Below are positions 6,302 to 15,241 of a DNA stretch of 20,054 nucleotides, one piece after another; position 1 is the first letter of the stretch; each line of letters begins with the position of its first letter. Below the pieces are notes generated by a model. That model was given only the letters and a program-made list of their open reading frames with translations. It had not been told where the DNA came from and did not search any database. The translations under genes and the position numbers were made by a program. This DNA comes from Lentisphaeria bacterium (GTDB lineage Bacteria; Verrucomicrobiota; Lentisphaeria; Oligosphaerales; Oligosphaeraceae), in assembly GCA_016287975.1 (NCBI GenBank), contig JAEEXV010000233.1:1-20054 (forward strand). The letters run 5' to 3'.

Positions 6302-9300
6302 TTACAGATTGCGTACATTGACGACCTTGATTCGGTTGGCCCAGCAGTCGCGGACAAGGGTGACGATGCGGAGTTGCGTGCCGAGGATGGAGTACCAGTC
6401 GGTGCCGATCTTCACGGGATTGACCAAGGTCTTCTGGAAGTCGGCGGTGACCGCGGCGGAATCCGGCATGATGTAGCGCAGGCTCTGTCCCGCAGCGAGG
6501 ACGGTGAAGGTCTCGTAGCGGGTGGACATGATGCCCGCGCTGCATCCGATGAACTTCTCCGCCTCGCGGTCGTTGATGTTGGCGGCGTCCTTGTCGACTT
6601 GCACGAAGTTGTAGAATGCCTCGACGGGGCTCCAGGACTGCTTGGAGATGGTGTCGTCAGACGAGAAGGGATCCACGAACTTCAGGCCGAGGTCGGCCGC
6701 GAAGTCGCCGGCGGCAGTCTGGTCGCCGATGGTCTTGGTTAGGTTGCTGGCGAGAGGCAGGTAGATGGCGGTGTCATTGGCATCCGCTCCCTTGGGCAGG
6801 TAGGAGAGGAAGTAGAGATAGGCGCCTTCGTTGAAGCAGTTGGGGTTGAACTTGCCGCAGACGGCCTCCGGGGTGCGCAAATCGGAATCATCCAGAACAT
6901 CTGCGGTGCCGAGTTCGGAAAGTTTGAAGTAGTCGAGAATCCAGGCGTCGCCAGTGGCGTACTTGTGGTCAGCCGCCTTTCCGCCGAACGTCTTGAGGTT
7001 GATGGTTCTGCCGGCCTCGCCGCGGTGGATGGCGCCGAGTTGCCAGAGCGAAGTAATCGGGCCATTGGGGATGATAGCAGTGGAAAGGGTGTTCGTGAGT
7101 TTGCGCGGAGCAGCGGAGTCCACCGCCGAGCCGGCGGCGGCCGCCTCAGCGGCAAGTTCCGGCTCCCAGTCGAACTTGTCGCCATTCGTCGTGTCATTGG
7201 CAACGATCTTGCAGGTCAGGAAGAAGCGCTCGACGGAGAAATTCACGACCTCGTCGGCCAGCACCTTGGCATCGGCGATGCGGTCGAACTCCTGAACGGA
7301 GGTGTTCCCCTTGCAGTCGGTGGCAACGGCATTCGAGTAGGGCGTGCCGTCAACGGGCTTACAGAAGCCCCACTCGGAAGTCTTGTGGTTGAAGCGCGGA
7401 TCCTTGACGGCGAACATGGCTTCCAAGGCACCCTTGTCGGTATCCCCGCCTGCGCCGCCAATGATCTTGCCGTCGAATTTGGCGATGAAATCCGGAGTCC
7501 CAGGAGTGTCGTAGGAATCCGGTTCGACGGCGACAGCATCGGTCTTCCAACTGACATTGGGGTCTTCCAGTTTGTCCGCTTCATGGGGCTTGAAGTAGGC
7601 CAGGTCGGCGACAGCGTCGTTTGAATCTAGGGAAGAAAGGACGACGACATCAGTGATGACGAACGCGACGCCGTAGCCATTGACGCATCCTTCGATGTTG
7701 GAAGGTTGCTTGACTTCCTTGTCAAGGGTGAGGTCGGCGGCGGCAGTAAGGAGGATGTCCTGGCGGAAGGTCTTTCCAACTTGAGGCTGGGCGGCATCGG
7801 CGGTGGCAGTAAAGGCGAAGTCGGTGGCATTCTTTTCAAAGAATGCGTTGTCGGGGGCGGCGGCCGAGACGAAGTCGCCGGTCGCCAGTGTGCCGATGGA
7901 AGTCACGGCATCGGTGGTGGCGGTGGAGCCGTCGTATTGCTGCCCAATGAAGAACTCCGTCGTGGGATTGTCGGTGATTTCGTAATAGGTGGCCGTCGCG
8001 CCGCCGGAGTTGGTACCGGTCTTCTCCTCGATCTTCTTGTTGGGCTTCACCCGGTAGAAGATGCAGAGTTTTCCGCGGACAAGGAACTTGTAGTGGGCGG
8101 CCTTCGCGATGTCATCGGGGAAGAGATTGGCGGCGACGGCACGCATCCGCATCTGCAGTTTCGGGGGGGTGGTCCAGTTTTCGCCCCAGTGCCACAAGGT
8201 GACGGTCTGCTTGGCGGACTCGGTATGATCCGCATCGGTGTAATACTCCCGCTGCTCCGAGCGACTGGTGACTTCGCCGGTGGGGGTCATGGAGATGGCG
8301 ACGCCGCTGATGTACGGGGCGCGGATATTGCCGCAGAGGACGGGCTCGGTGAAGGTGGCGGTCGCGGTGAAGCCGGTGTCGGCGCCGCTGTAGGTCAGGC
8401 GCTCCTCGGTGCTGGTGGAACTCTTTTTGTAGGTGGCGACATAGGTGGCCTTGTCGTCATTGCCGCAGAAGTCGACGAGGTTCGCCATCACCTGGGCGGT
8501 GAGATCGGTGTCGTCATCGGCCTTGAAGAGACCGGTCGAGACGCCGGCGCCCAGAAGCAGGGTCGGCATCGTGTAGTTTCCGGCTTCCGTCGAAGCCAGC
8601 CCCGACAGGGCGGCGGCAGTCAGATTGTCGGTACCGCCTTTCAGGTATGACTCGAACTTGTTTTGCTCGTTAATATCATTGGTAATGAAGATATTGTTGA
8701 GCGTATCCCAAGTGACGCCACGGGGCAACTGGAGGTTGATCTTGCGGTTATCAGGCTTGGCGTCGTCAAAGTCGGTTTCAGCGCCGGTGAAACGGACTTC
8801 GCGGTCCTTGCCGCCGGAGGTCACGGAGTAGAGGAAGAAGTCGTCGTTGTCGGCAAAGGCGGTTCCGTTGAGACCAATGAGACTATCGTAGTTGTACCAT
8901 TTCGGGGGCTTGGCGGCCTCGCCCAAGGCGAGACCGGTGTCGTAGGAGGTCGCAGTAGCGCGCAGTTCCTGCGGGTGGAGGCCATAGCGGAGAGTCTGGT
9001 CTTCGGTGATGTCGGAACCGCTGGTATCGGGTTTCGCCGTCGTGGCATCGACCTTTTCCTTGGCGGCATCGGTCAAGCCCATGATGGGGTAGATGCTCTT
9101 GCCGGTTTCAAAGGCGGCAAACTCCGAGTCACTGCCGCCCAGATTGACCATTTCGGCACCATCGACATACGGGATGACGCTGTCGGGTTTGACAATCTGG
9201 TTGATGTCGAATTTGGCGCCTTCGTGTAGCACGACATATCCATAGCGCGCGATGTAGTGGCTGTCGGCGGCCTTGCTGTCCTTGATGGGGAGGAACTGGA

Positions 9301-9808
9301 GTTGGTCGGCGCCGGAGTTGGCGAGGGCCGCGAAGGCGGTGCAGTTGCTGGCGAGGAAATTGCCGTAGGTGGTGGAGGTCAGCAGATTGTAGAGGGTCTG
9401 GTCGTCGTTGGCATCCTTGTGGGTATAGAAGAGATACTGGGTGAGGCTGCCGCCATTGCCGGCGATTTCCTTGGCTTTGAGGATGGGGACATTGGCGGCA
9501 TTCGTGGTATCGTTGAAGAAATGGCCGACGTAGGGGAGATGCGGATAGGTGGTACCCGCGGTGGCACTGTTGGCGGGCAGGACATTGTGGATGGTCCCGA
9601 TATGGTTCAGGGTGCCGGAGGCGCGGTTGACGGCGGAATCGGCGACCATGCCGGCGTTGGCGGCGTCGGACTTGGCGGTTTCGATGGTGCGGGCATTTCG
9701 GCTGGTCATGGCGAAGACCAGGGCGAGCACCAGGACGATGGTGAGGATGCCCAGGGTCAGCAGAATCGCCGAGCCGCGTTCAGAGGAATGGATTTCAGTA
9801 TGTTTCAT
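6302..9808 (-). CDS. very large GspK/PilX-like minor pseudopilin
   Basis: This 1168-residue protein begins with a short polar leader, then ERGSAILLTLGILTIVLVLA, one membrane segment (about residues 12-34), then TSRNARTIETAKSDAANAGMVADSAVNRA. That pattern (Gly before a hydrophobic start lacking Glu at position 5, then a helix rich in Ala and ending in 'A..A.sA.nrA') is typical of GspK and PilX N-termini. Known GspK proteins are about 300-350 residues, so some 800 residues here are additional and unrecognised; they are Thr-, Asp- and Ala-rich with few Cys and look extracytoplasmic. The start at 9808 is chosen because GGGGG lies six bases upstream, while the ATG at 9820 has no ribosome site. Position between the J-like gene and the G-like genes matches the minor-pseudopilin order. 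GspK caps the pseudopilus tip, so the extra mass could form a large tip structure; this is inference. Confidence 0.66.
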   Translation of the reverse strand: MKHTEIHSSERGSAILLTLGILTIVLVLALVFAMTSRNARTIETAKSDAANAGMVADSAVNRASGTLNHIGTIHNVLPANSATAGTTYPHLPYVGHFFNDTTNAANVPILKAKEIAGNGGSLTQYLFYTHKDANDDQTLYNLLTSTTYGNFLASNCTAFAALANSGADQLQFLPIKDSKAADSHYIARYGYVVLHEGAKFDINQIVKPDSVIPYVDGAEMVNLGGSDSEFAAFETGKSIYPIMGLTDAAKEKVDATTAKPDTSGSDITEDQTLRYGLHPQELRATATSYDTGLALGEAAKPPKWYNYDSLIGLNGTAFADNDDFFLYSVTSGGKDREVRFTGAETDFDDAKPDNRKINLQLPRGVTWDTLNNIFITNDINEQNKFESYLKGGTDNLTAAALSGLASTEAGNYTMPTLLLGAGVSTGLFKADDDTDLTAQVMANLVDFCGNDDKATYVATYKKSSTSTEERLTYSGADTGFTATATFTEPVLCGNIRAPYISGVAISMTPTGEVTSRSEQREYYTDADHTESAKQTVTLWHWGENWTTPPKLQMRMRAVAANLFPDDIAKAAHYKFLVRGKLCIFYRVKPNKKIEEKTGTNSGGATATYYEITDNPTTEFFIGQQYDGSTATTDAVTSIGTLATGDFVSAAAPDNAFFEKNATDFAFTATADAAQPQVGKTFRQDILLTAAADLTLDKEVKQPSNIEGCVNGYGVAFVITDVVVLSSLDSNDAVADLAYFKPHEADKLEDPNVSWKTDAVAVEPDSYDTPGTPDFIAKFDGKIIGGAGGDTDKGALEAMFAVKDPRFNHKTSEWGFCKPVDGTPYSNAVATDCKGNTSVQEFDRIADAKVLADEVVNFSVERFFLTCKIVANDTTNGDKFDWEPELAAEAAAAGSAVDSAAPRKLTNTLSTAIIPNGPITSLWQLGAIHRGEAGRTINLKTFGGKAADHKYATGDAWILDYFKLSELGTADVLDDSDLRTPEAVCGKFNPNCFNEGAYLYFLSYLPKGADANDTAIYLPLASNLTKTIGDQTAAGDFAADLGLKFVDPFSSDDTISKQSWSPVEAFYNFVQVDKDAANINDREAEKFIGCSAGIMSTRYETFTVLAAGQSLRYIMPDSAAVTADFQKTLVNPVKIGTDWYSILGTQLRIVTLVRDCWANRIKVVNVRNL

Positions 9809-9855
9809 CGTTGCCCCCATTGTTCAGCGTGGTAAGGGCGCAAGGTAAAGCGGAA

Positions 9856-10584
9856 TCAGTGTTCGAGCAGGAAGAGCTTGGTGAAGGTGCGGTCACCCTT
9901 GTCCTTGTCCGCGTCGTTGTTCTCGCCGTTGCGCAAATCCTCCGGAATCCGCACGGTAACGGTAACCTTGATCCAACGCGGCTGATCCGTGTAGATGGCC
10001 GCGTCGCTTTCATTGGGATTGGTATCCGCCTGGATGACCAGGGAGACGATGTTCTCGGCGACCAGGTGGTCGTCGTCCTCGACGGCGGCAATCAGGTTGG
10101 TGTTGGTTGGTACCTTGGCGTCACCTCCGATGAGATCCCATTTGGGTTCGGTCACGACGGAGGCGGTGCGGTAGAGCTTGTAGAGGTTGGTCGTGGCGTC
10201 CTGCACCAGGGAGTAGTTGACGCGGGTGAAGGCGAAGGTGGAGCCGGTGCCGGCGCCGCGTTCGATGGTGTAGAAACAGAGGTTCTGGAGGTTGTTCGGC
10301 GTGGACACGGAGGCCGTCTTCGGGGCGGGATTGCAGTACCAGCCGATTTCAAGGCCTTCGGTATCGTCGACGACCATCTGCCCCAAGTCGTCGGTGAGGA
10401 GATTCAGGATGCCCTGGGCCTGGTCGGCGACAGTCATGCGGGCCGTGGTGGAGACCCAGATGCGCTGTGCGCCGATGGTGAACTGGAAGAGGAATCCCAT
10501 CATGATGACCAAAACGGCGACGGCCACCAGGATTTCGACCAGGGTGTAGCGATTGGATTGTCTATGCTGTAGCCTCATGGTCAT
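9856..10584 (-). CDS. GspJ-like minor pseudopilin
   Basis: The 242-residue product carries the prepilin signal NRYTLVEILVAVAVLVIMMG (about residues 11-30) with Glu at the fifth mature position. The following stretch QRIWVSTTARMTVADQAQGILNLLTDDLGQM resembles GspJ, where the helix leads into 'll..Dl.q'. The mid-region (NLQNLCFYTIERGAGT) fits the GspJ segment that detects strand-forming 'f.t...'. Minor pseudopilins I, J and K form the pseudopilus tip. It starts three bases after the I-like stop codon, and an alternative ATG two codons later (10578) is equally possible because neither has a clear ribosome site. The residue before the cleavage point is Arg. The J assignment rests on gene order and length as much as on sequence. 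Confidence 0.7.
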   Translation of the reverse strand: MTMRLQHRQSNRYTLVEILVAVAVLVIMMGFLFQFTIGAQRIWVSTTARMTVADQAQGILNLLTDDLGQMVVDDTEGLEIGWYCNPAPKTASVSTPNNLQNLCFYTIERGAGTGSTFAFTRVNYSLVQDATTNLYKLYRTASVVTEPKWDLIGGDAKVPTNTNLIAAVEDDDHLVAENIVSLVIQADTNPNESDAAIYTDQPRWIKVTVTVRIPEDLRNGENNDADKDKGDRTFTKLFLLEH

Positions 10585-10587
10585 GCG

Positions 10588-11217
10588 TCAATTCTCGGGG
10601 GGACGGAAAATGTCCAGGGAGTATTCGGCCTTCTGGCGCTTCTCGTAGGGGAGTTGGGCGGGCCAGCTGACCTCGGCGCGCAGGGAGACGGCGCCTTGGA
10701 TGGCGGAGCCTCCGTCGTCTACCTCCAGGCCGACTTTACGGGGATAGAGGCTGACGAAACAGGAGAAGTCGGAGTATTCGTCGGTCAGGTATTCAATCAG
10801 GAAGACATTGTTGGCGTAGGCGGTGACTTTTGTGCCGTTCTTGCTGGTGTTGAGGATGTTGACCATGTCCTCGACGAAGACGCTGCTGGTCGCCAGGGCG
10901 GTGCCTGCGTTGCTGTCGGAAGGCGGGGCGGGTTCCTGCGGGGTCTTGTCCGTGTAGGTAGAGGTGTTGCCGTAGGTCCAGCCGGTGAATTGGTTGAATG
11001 CGGCTTCGCCGTCGGAACCCTCCTGCATGATGCAGTCCTTGGCGAAGTGGAGCATCTGGTCGGCGGCATTGGAGGCGTATCCAACCATGGCGGCGTCGCG
11101 GGACGCGGAGGCACCGATGGGGAAGAGCACCATGATGCTGCAGACCCCGATGGCGCAGATGCCGAGCGCGATCAGGATTTCCACCAGGGTAAAGGGATGT
11201 CTGCGGAACTGCTTCAT
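10588..11217 (-). CDS. GspI/PilV-like minor pseudopilin
   Basis: This 209-residue protein starts MKQFRRHPFTLVEILIALGI, a prepilin signal followed by ICAIGVCSIMVLFPIGASAS. The 'FTLVEvliALaIlaig...' pattern with an early 'G' kink is typical of GspI and PilV proteins, and the segment VMVLFPIGASASRDA resembles PilV-type proteins of the PVC group. The gene starts two bases after the GspH-like stop codon, showing tight coupling. The position before the cleavage point is Pro. It probably acts in initiating pseudopilus assembly with the J- and K-like proteins, as GspI does in known type II systems. Confidence 0.72.
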   Translation of the reverse strand: MKQFRRHPFTLVEILIALGICAIGVCSIMVLFPIGASASRDAAMVGYASNAADQMLHFAKDCIMQEGSDGEAAFNQFTGWTYGNTSTYTDKTPQEPAPPSDSNAGTALATSSVFVEDMVNILNTSKNGTKVTAYANNVFLIEYLTDEYSDFSCFVSLYPRKVGLEVDDGGSAIQGAVSLRAEVSWPAQLPYEKRQKAEYSLDIFRPPEN

Positions 11218-11219
11218 GC

Positions 11220-11855
11220 TTATTCAGCCTGCTTCGAAACGATAGCGCCAGTGAAGGAATTGACGTAGCAGTCGATGTGGTTGTCGGCGTTGGCCTTGAC
11301 GATGTCGCCGCCATTGGTGGTGAGCACGCCTTCAGTCACGCGCACTTGGCGCCGAGTAGTGGCGCCAGCTGGTAGGACGGGCTTGCCGGTAGGGTAGAAG
11401 ACGATGGCAGTCGTGAGACCCGCGCCGCCAGTGAAGAAGTCTTCCTTGAAGTCGGTCTCTGCGGTAGTGGGGACGGTGATGGTGCCGGAGCCCTGCTCGA
11501 CGCTGATGGTGGCGCCGGTGGGAACGACCTCCCATTTGGTGCCGGGGACCCAGGCCTCGAACTCCATGGTGTTGTCCTTGAGGTAGCAGGAGCGGAAGGC
11601 GCGGCGGTCGAGCATGGGGGCCTTGGCGGCGTCGTAGTTCATCGCGCTGTTGGCGAAGACGACGGCGACGGTTTTGCGCCGCGAGCAAGCCTCGGTCCTG
11701 GCGAGATTGAGCTGGGAGGAGACCATTCGCGCGGCGTGTCCGACGGCGGAGCCGGTCATGATGCGGGAGTAGACGGGCACGGCGATCGCGACAAGGAGCA
11801 TCATGATGACGATCACCACGAGGAGTTCCACCAATGTGAATTGTCGCTTTTGCAT
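11220..11855 (-). CDS. GspH/FimT-like minor pseudopilin
   Basis: The 211-residue product begins MQKRQFTLVELLVVIVIMML, a prepilin signal with Glu10, then VAIAVPVYSRIMTGSAVGHAARMVSSQLNLARTEACSRRKTVAVVF. The helix ending in 'l...l..ArseAi.r...V.v.f' is characteristic of GspH/FimT, as is the later beta-rich domain (TKWEVVPTGATISV, TAIVFYPTGKPV). In GspH the phrase 'i.F.p.G' is conserved and is seen here as IVFYPTGKP. It is the first pseudopilin of the run, ten bases after the secreted protein gene, consistent with one operon. The residue before the cleavage point is Gln. Confidence 0.78.
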   Translation of the reverse strand: MQKRQFTLVELLVVIVIMMLLVAIAVPVYSRIMTGSAVGHAARMVSSQLNLARTEACSRRKTVAVVFANSAMNYDAAKAPMLDRRAFRSCYLKDNTMEFEAWVPGTKWEVVPTGATISVEQGSGTITVPTTAETDFKEDFFTGGAGLTTAIVFYPTGKPVLPAGATTRRQVRVTEGVLTTNGGDIVKANADNHIDCYVNSFTGAIVSKQAE

Positions 11856-11865
11856 GGTGCTGGTC

Positions 11866-13860
11866 CTACTGCGCCGAAGGGGCGGCGGGGAGTTCGATGG
11901 GGACGAGGGGGGACATGAGGCCGAGGGCGTTGACGGAGGCCGCGTAGAAGCGGTATTCGACCGCCTCGGCCTCCTCGCCTTCGGCGGCGGGCTTCGCCGC
12001 CTTGGGATCGCTCAGGGAGAAGCCCGTCTTTTCCTTCAGGGTCTTGAACTGGGTCGGGACGGCGGCGAGCTGCTCCTCCAGCTGGAAGGCGTCGACGGTG
12101 CGCGGGGTGACCTTCCACTTTTTCGCGGCGGCGGCGGCGAGGCGCGGGACGATGACCCACGGGTCGGAGCAGGCGCGGCTCTCGCGGCTGACGATGCCGT
12201 AGAGGTCGGCGGCGGTGACCTCCTTCGGGTCGCGGTCGGCGGGGAGGCGGAAGATGCGGACGGAATCGATGCGGGTGTCGGCGCCGTCCCAGGTGGCGCT
12301 GAGGTCGCCGCTGGAGAGGACCTTGCCGACTTTCAGGATGGGCGCGGGCATGTTATCGCTGAAGCGGAAGGCGAGGCAGTCGGTGAGTTGCGCGAACTCC
12401 AGCAGGAAGGCGCCAGTGGCGGAGGCGGCGAGGTCGTCGCTGTTGTCCTTCCAGGGGCCGTTCTCGAGATTCGCGGGGACGAGGGTGTCGAGGGTGCATT
12501 TCCAGGCCTCGAGGATTGCGTTGTCGGCGACGGTGACAAGGGCGTTCTCCTTTGGCAGAGCGGCGGCGGCGAGGGCGAGGCACTTGGCGGCGGCGAAGGT
12601 GGTGGCCAGATCCACGGCGTTGCGCTCCTTGGCGGTGCCGAGGTTTCTGGGCTGGAGGGCGAACTGGCTCCAGGCGCGGCGCTGGCGGCTGATGCGGTTG
12701 TCCAGCAGGGTGCGGATGATGACCTCGGGATACCGAATCGGGCTCTTGGCGTGATAGGGGGCGACGGCCTCCAGAATCGCAGCGGTGCCGAGGATGCTGG
12801 GCGCGCCGTCGGTGCACCACAGGCCAGTTTTGGGATCCTGCGCGGCGCCGATTTCCTGCAGCACGATGTCCAGCCATCCCTCCTCGAAGCCGATGCCTGA
12901 AAGCAACTTGAGTTCGCGTGCGGTCTCCCAGATCCACGGCAGCCGCGCGATGCCGTACTGCAGATGCAGCCAGTCGCCCGTGTGTTCGCGGATGTAGTTC
13001 TGGATGCTTTCGCGCTTCTTCAGGGACGGGAAGGCCTTGTTGCCGTCGAGGAAATGCCACGACTTGGGATTTGACGAGAGGCCGAAGTAGATCATCATCG
13101 GCAGTTCGTCGTAGGCGGGGTTAGGGGCGCAGGTGCCGCTTTCGAGGTCCGGCGAAACTTTGCAGTCGGCGTCGGTGCGGCCCTTCCAGGAGAGGCCCGC
13201 GAAGCGGGCAGTGCCGCCGCCGTAGCAGGAGAAGGTCACATACGCGCCCAGTCCGATCTGGCGGATTCGCGTCTCGGCGGCACCGCCGATTTCGAGGTCG
13301 GGGTTGATGTTGCGCGCGCGGGAGCTGGGTCTTTCGTTCACGTCCAGGCTCTCGGGGATGTCCACGTCAACGAAGTAGCAGTGCCACGGGAAGGTGCCGC
13401 GGGTCTTGAAGACGCTCGTGGAGGAGGAGGCCAGGTTGCCTGGTCCGTCATAGAGGTCGACCCGCACCGTCGGCGCGCCGAACCAGAGCTGGTTCTTGGC
13501 GGCGATGCCGTCGCCCTTGATCCAGACGAAGACGCGCACGGTCTTGCCGCGCCAGGTTCGCAGCGCCTCGCGGGAGAGGATGCTCTTCTCCAGGCGCAGG
13601 GTGTCGTAGGCGCCCCCCAACTTCACGACTCCGCCATACTCCTTGCCGTCGATCTTCAACTGCGCGCCCGCTTCCAGGAAGTCCTTCTGCTCCTCGCCAA
13701 GCAGCGTCTCCATCTTCAGCAGGCTCTGCCCCGCCGCATCCTCCTGACCGAACATGAAAAGTCCGTAGTCGTCCGAAAGGAGCGACTTGCATGGCAGCGC
13801 GAACAAGGCGAGTGCGATGGCTGCCAAAAGACAGATGGATTGTGGACGACGATTGCGCAT
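11866..13860 (-). CDS. secreted protein of unknown function with a possible alpha-toroid domain and FN3-like C-terminus
   Basis: No family was recognised with confidence. The start at 13860 gives a 664-residue protein with a clear signal peptide (MRNRRPQSICLLAAIALALF, then ALPCKS); the longer reading opens with TTG at 13932 and would bury that signal, so it is not favoured. Residues about 60-260 are beta-rich and resemble a carbohydrate-binding or jelly-roll domain. The middle (around EHTGDWLHLQYGIARLPWIW and later QDPKTGLWCTDGAPSILGTA) has the repeated helix and 'tGlW' features of alpha/alpha-toroid folds. The C-terminal part, with SATWDGADTRIDSVRIFRLP and YRFYAASVNALGLMSPLVPI, reads as a fibronectin type III-like module. 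It lies ten bases before the GspH-like gene, so it is probably expressed with the pseudopilins and may be a substrate or an associated envelope protein. That link is inferred from position only. Confidence 0.6.
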   Translation of the reverse strand: MRNRRPQSICLLAAIALALFALPCKSLLSDDYGLFMFGQEDAAGQSLLKMETLLGEEQKDFLEAGAQLKIDGKEYGGVVKLGGAYDTLRLEKSILSREALRTWRGKTVRVFVWIKGDGIAAKNQLWFGAPTVRVDLYDGPGNLASSSTSVFKTRGTFPWHCYFVDVDIPESLDVNERPSSRARNINPDLEIGGAAETRIRQIGLGAYVTFSCYGGGTARFAGLSWKGRTDADCKVSPDLESGTCAPNPAYDELPMMIYFGLSSNPKSWHFLDGNKAFPSLKKRESIQNYIREHTGDWLHLQYGIARLPWIWETARELKLLSGIGFEEGWLDIVLQEIGAAQDPKTGLWCTDGAPSILGTAAILEAVAPYHAKSPIRYPEVIIRTLLDNRISRQRRAWSQFALQPRNLGTAKERNAVDLATTFAAAKCLALAAAALPKENALVTVADNAILEAWKCTLDTLVPANLENGPWKDNSDDLAASATGAFLLEFAQLTDCLAFRFSDNMPAPILKVGKVLSSGDLSATWDGADTRIDSVRIFRLPADRDPKEVTAADLYGIVSRESRACSDPWVIVPRLAAAAAKKWKVTPRTVDAFQLEEQLAAVPTQFKTLKEKTGFSLSDPKAAKPAAEGEEAEAVEYRFYAASVNALGLMSPLVPIELPAAPSAQ

Positions 13861-13942
13861 CAGTGTCGTGGTCTTCTGGTTGAGACGATGGGGCATTCCC
13901 TTAAAGCATACGTACTTTTCAGGGATTTTCAAGGAATTGCGG

Positions 13943-13963
13943 AAAAAAACGCGCCTTTCGGCG
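13943..13963 (-). terminator. intrinsic terminator after dnaN
   Basis: Read on the minus strand, CGCC-GAAA-GGCG (a short stem with a stable GNRA-type tetraloop) is followed by CG and seven T residues. It begins six bases after the dnaN stop codon. The stem is only four pairs, so efficiency may be moderate, but the T-run is classical. It separates dnaN from the pseudopilin transcription unit. Confidence 0.6.
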
Positions 13964-13969
13964 GTCTAC

Positions 13970-15094
13970 CTATCCTCGCATGGGCATGAGGATGTAGATG
14001 AAGCCGGGGTCGCCAGTGATGAGGGCGGAAGTCAGGGTGTCGTTGTACTTGAGCACGAACTGTTCGCAGTCGAGGGCGTTGATGGGGTCGGCGAGGAACT
14101 GCGGATTGAAGGCGATGCTGATTGGTTCGCCCGTCATCTCGACATCGATTGGCTCGGCGGCGTCGCCGTATTCGGCGGACATGGCGGAGAAGGTCAGCTG
14201 GTTGTCGGCGATGTCCAGTTTGATGATTCCCGAATTGTCGCCGCTCTCCGCAATCATGATGCGCACGCGCTTCAGGCTGTCCGCGAAGGCGACGCGCGGG
14301 ATGGTCACGCTGTTGGCGAAGTTGACGGGGATCGCGGAGCGGTAGTTCGGATAGGACTGCTCGACCAGTTTGCTCATGATGCTGGTCGGACCCGCCTCGA
14401 AGACCGCCATGGAGTTGGTCAGGTGAATGGTCACGGGCTTGCTCTGGTCAATTGAGCGCTTCAGTTCCTTGACCACCTTGACTGGCAGGATGAACTCGCC
14501 GTCCCGCGTCGGAGCCGCAGAGCCGTCCGCATCCGCGTCGATGCTCTTCTCGACCAGCGCCAGGCGGCGGCCGTCGGTCGCGGCGACCGTGCGCATGCCA
14601 GAGCGGATGGAGAAGAGGACGCCGCTCAGCGCCTTGCGGGATTCCTCGTCGCTGCGCGCGTAGTCGACCTTGGAAAGGGAATCGACGAGCTCCTTGCCGC
14701 CGATGGAGAAGCACCAGTCCTCCAGGAACGCCTCCGCCTCGGGGAAGGCGTCGGCGCTGATGCCATGCATCTTGTATTTGATTCGCTTGCAATTGATTTT
14801 CACCGTCTCAGGATCGTCGGCGTCGGTCGAGATGACCACATCGGCGGCAGGGAGGGCTCCGACAAGTTCGCAGAACTTCTTGGCCTGCAAAGTGATGCTT
14901 CCTTCCTCCGTGACCAGCGCGGGCACTGCGGTCTGGATGCGCAGTTCGGTGTCGTAGGCGGTCAGGACGAGTTGGTCGCCCTTGGCATCCATCAGGATAT
15001 TGTTCAGGATCGGGATGACGGGCTTGCTGCTCACGGCGTTCTTGACGCGGTTGAGTCCAGCCAGCAGGTTTTCGGTGGTGACGGTGAAATTCAT
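13970..15094 (-). CDS. dnaN: DNA polymerase III subunit beta (sliding clamp)
   Basis: The 374-residue product is the beta clamp that tethers DNA polymerase III to DNA; it works as a ring-shaped dimer. Length is in the usual 365-380 range. Recognisable segments: the N-terminal MNFTVTTENLLAGLNRVKNA with SSKPVIPILNNILMDA, the central GVLFSIRSGMRTVAATDGRRLAL, which matches the conserved 'gvl......l.lvATDghRLa' region, and the C-terminal FIYILMPMRG corresponding to the conserved '...yvimPmr' end that contributes to the partner-binding pocket. A GGAG lies ten bases before the ATG. Upstream is a 452-base non-coding region with DnaA-box-like repeats. No dnaA or recF gene is present in the window. Confidence 0.97.
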   Translation of the reverse strand: MNFTVTTENLLAGLNRVKNAVSSKPVIPILNNILMDAKGDQLVLTAYDTELRIQTAVPALVTEEGSITLQAKKFCELVGALPAADVVISTDADDPETVKINCKRIKYKMHGISADAFPEAEAFLEDWCFSIGGKELVDSLSKVDYARSDEESRKALSGVLFSIRSGMRTVAATDGRRLALVEKSIDADADGSAAPTRDGEFILPVKVVKELKRSIDQSKPVTIHLTNSMAVFEAGPTSIMSKLVEQSYPNYRSAIPVNFANSVTIPRVAFADSLKRVRIMIAESGDNSGIIKLDIADNQLTFSAMSAEYGDAAEPIDVEMTGEPISIAFNPQFLADPINALDCEQFVLKYNDTLTSALITGDPGFIYILMPMRG

Positions 15095-15241
15095 GGTGTG
15101 GACGCTCCAGTATGGGTTGTGATGTGAATGGATGCCAGCGGCTCTTCTATGGATTCAAATTCAATGTAAATCCAGTCTTCGTAGAGGGGGGCGGCGGTTG
15201 TTGATTTGCCACTTTAGCCGTTGGTGGAAAGGAGTTTGAAT

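Noticed and set aside
7706..8650. Long plus-strand frame rich in Gly and Val
   Set aside because: It is antisense to the GspK-like gene; its Gly/Val-rich repetitive composition is what the complement of Thr/Ala/Pro codons gives.
5700..11840. Recurring DNA similar to GTTCCACCAGGGTGAA through the pseudopilin genes
   Set aside because: It is the reverse complement of codons for the conserved FTLVEL prepilin signal, so protein conservation explains it.
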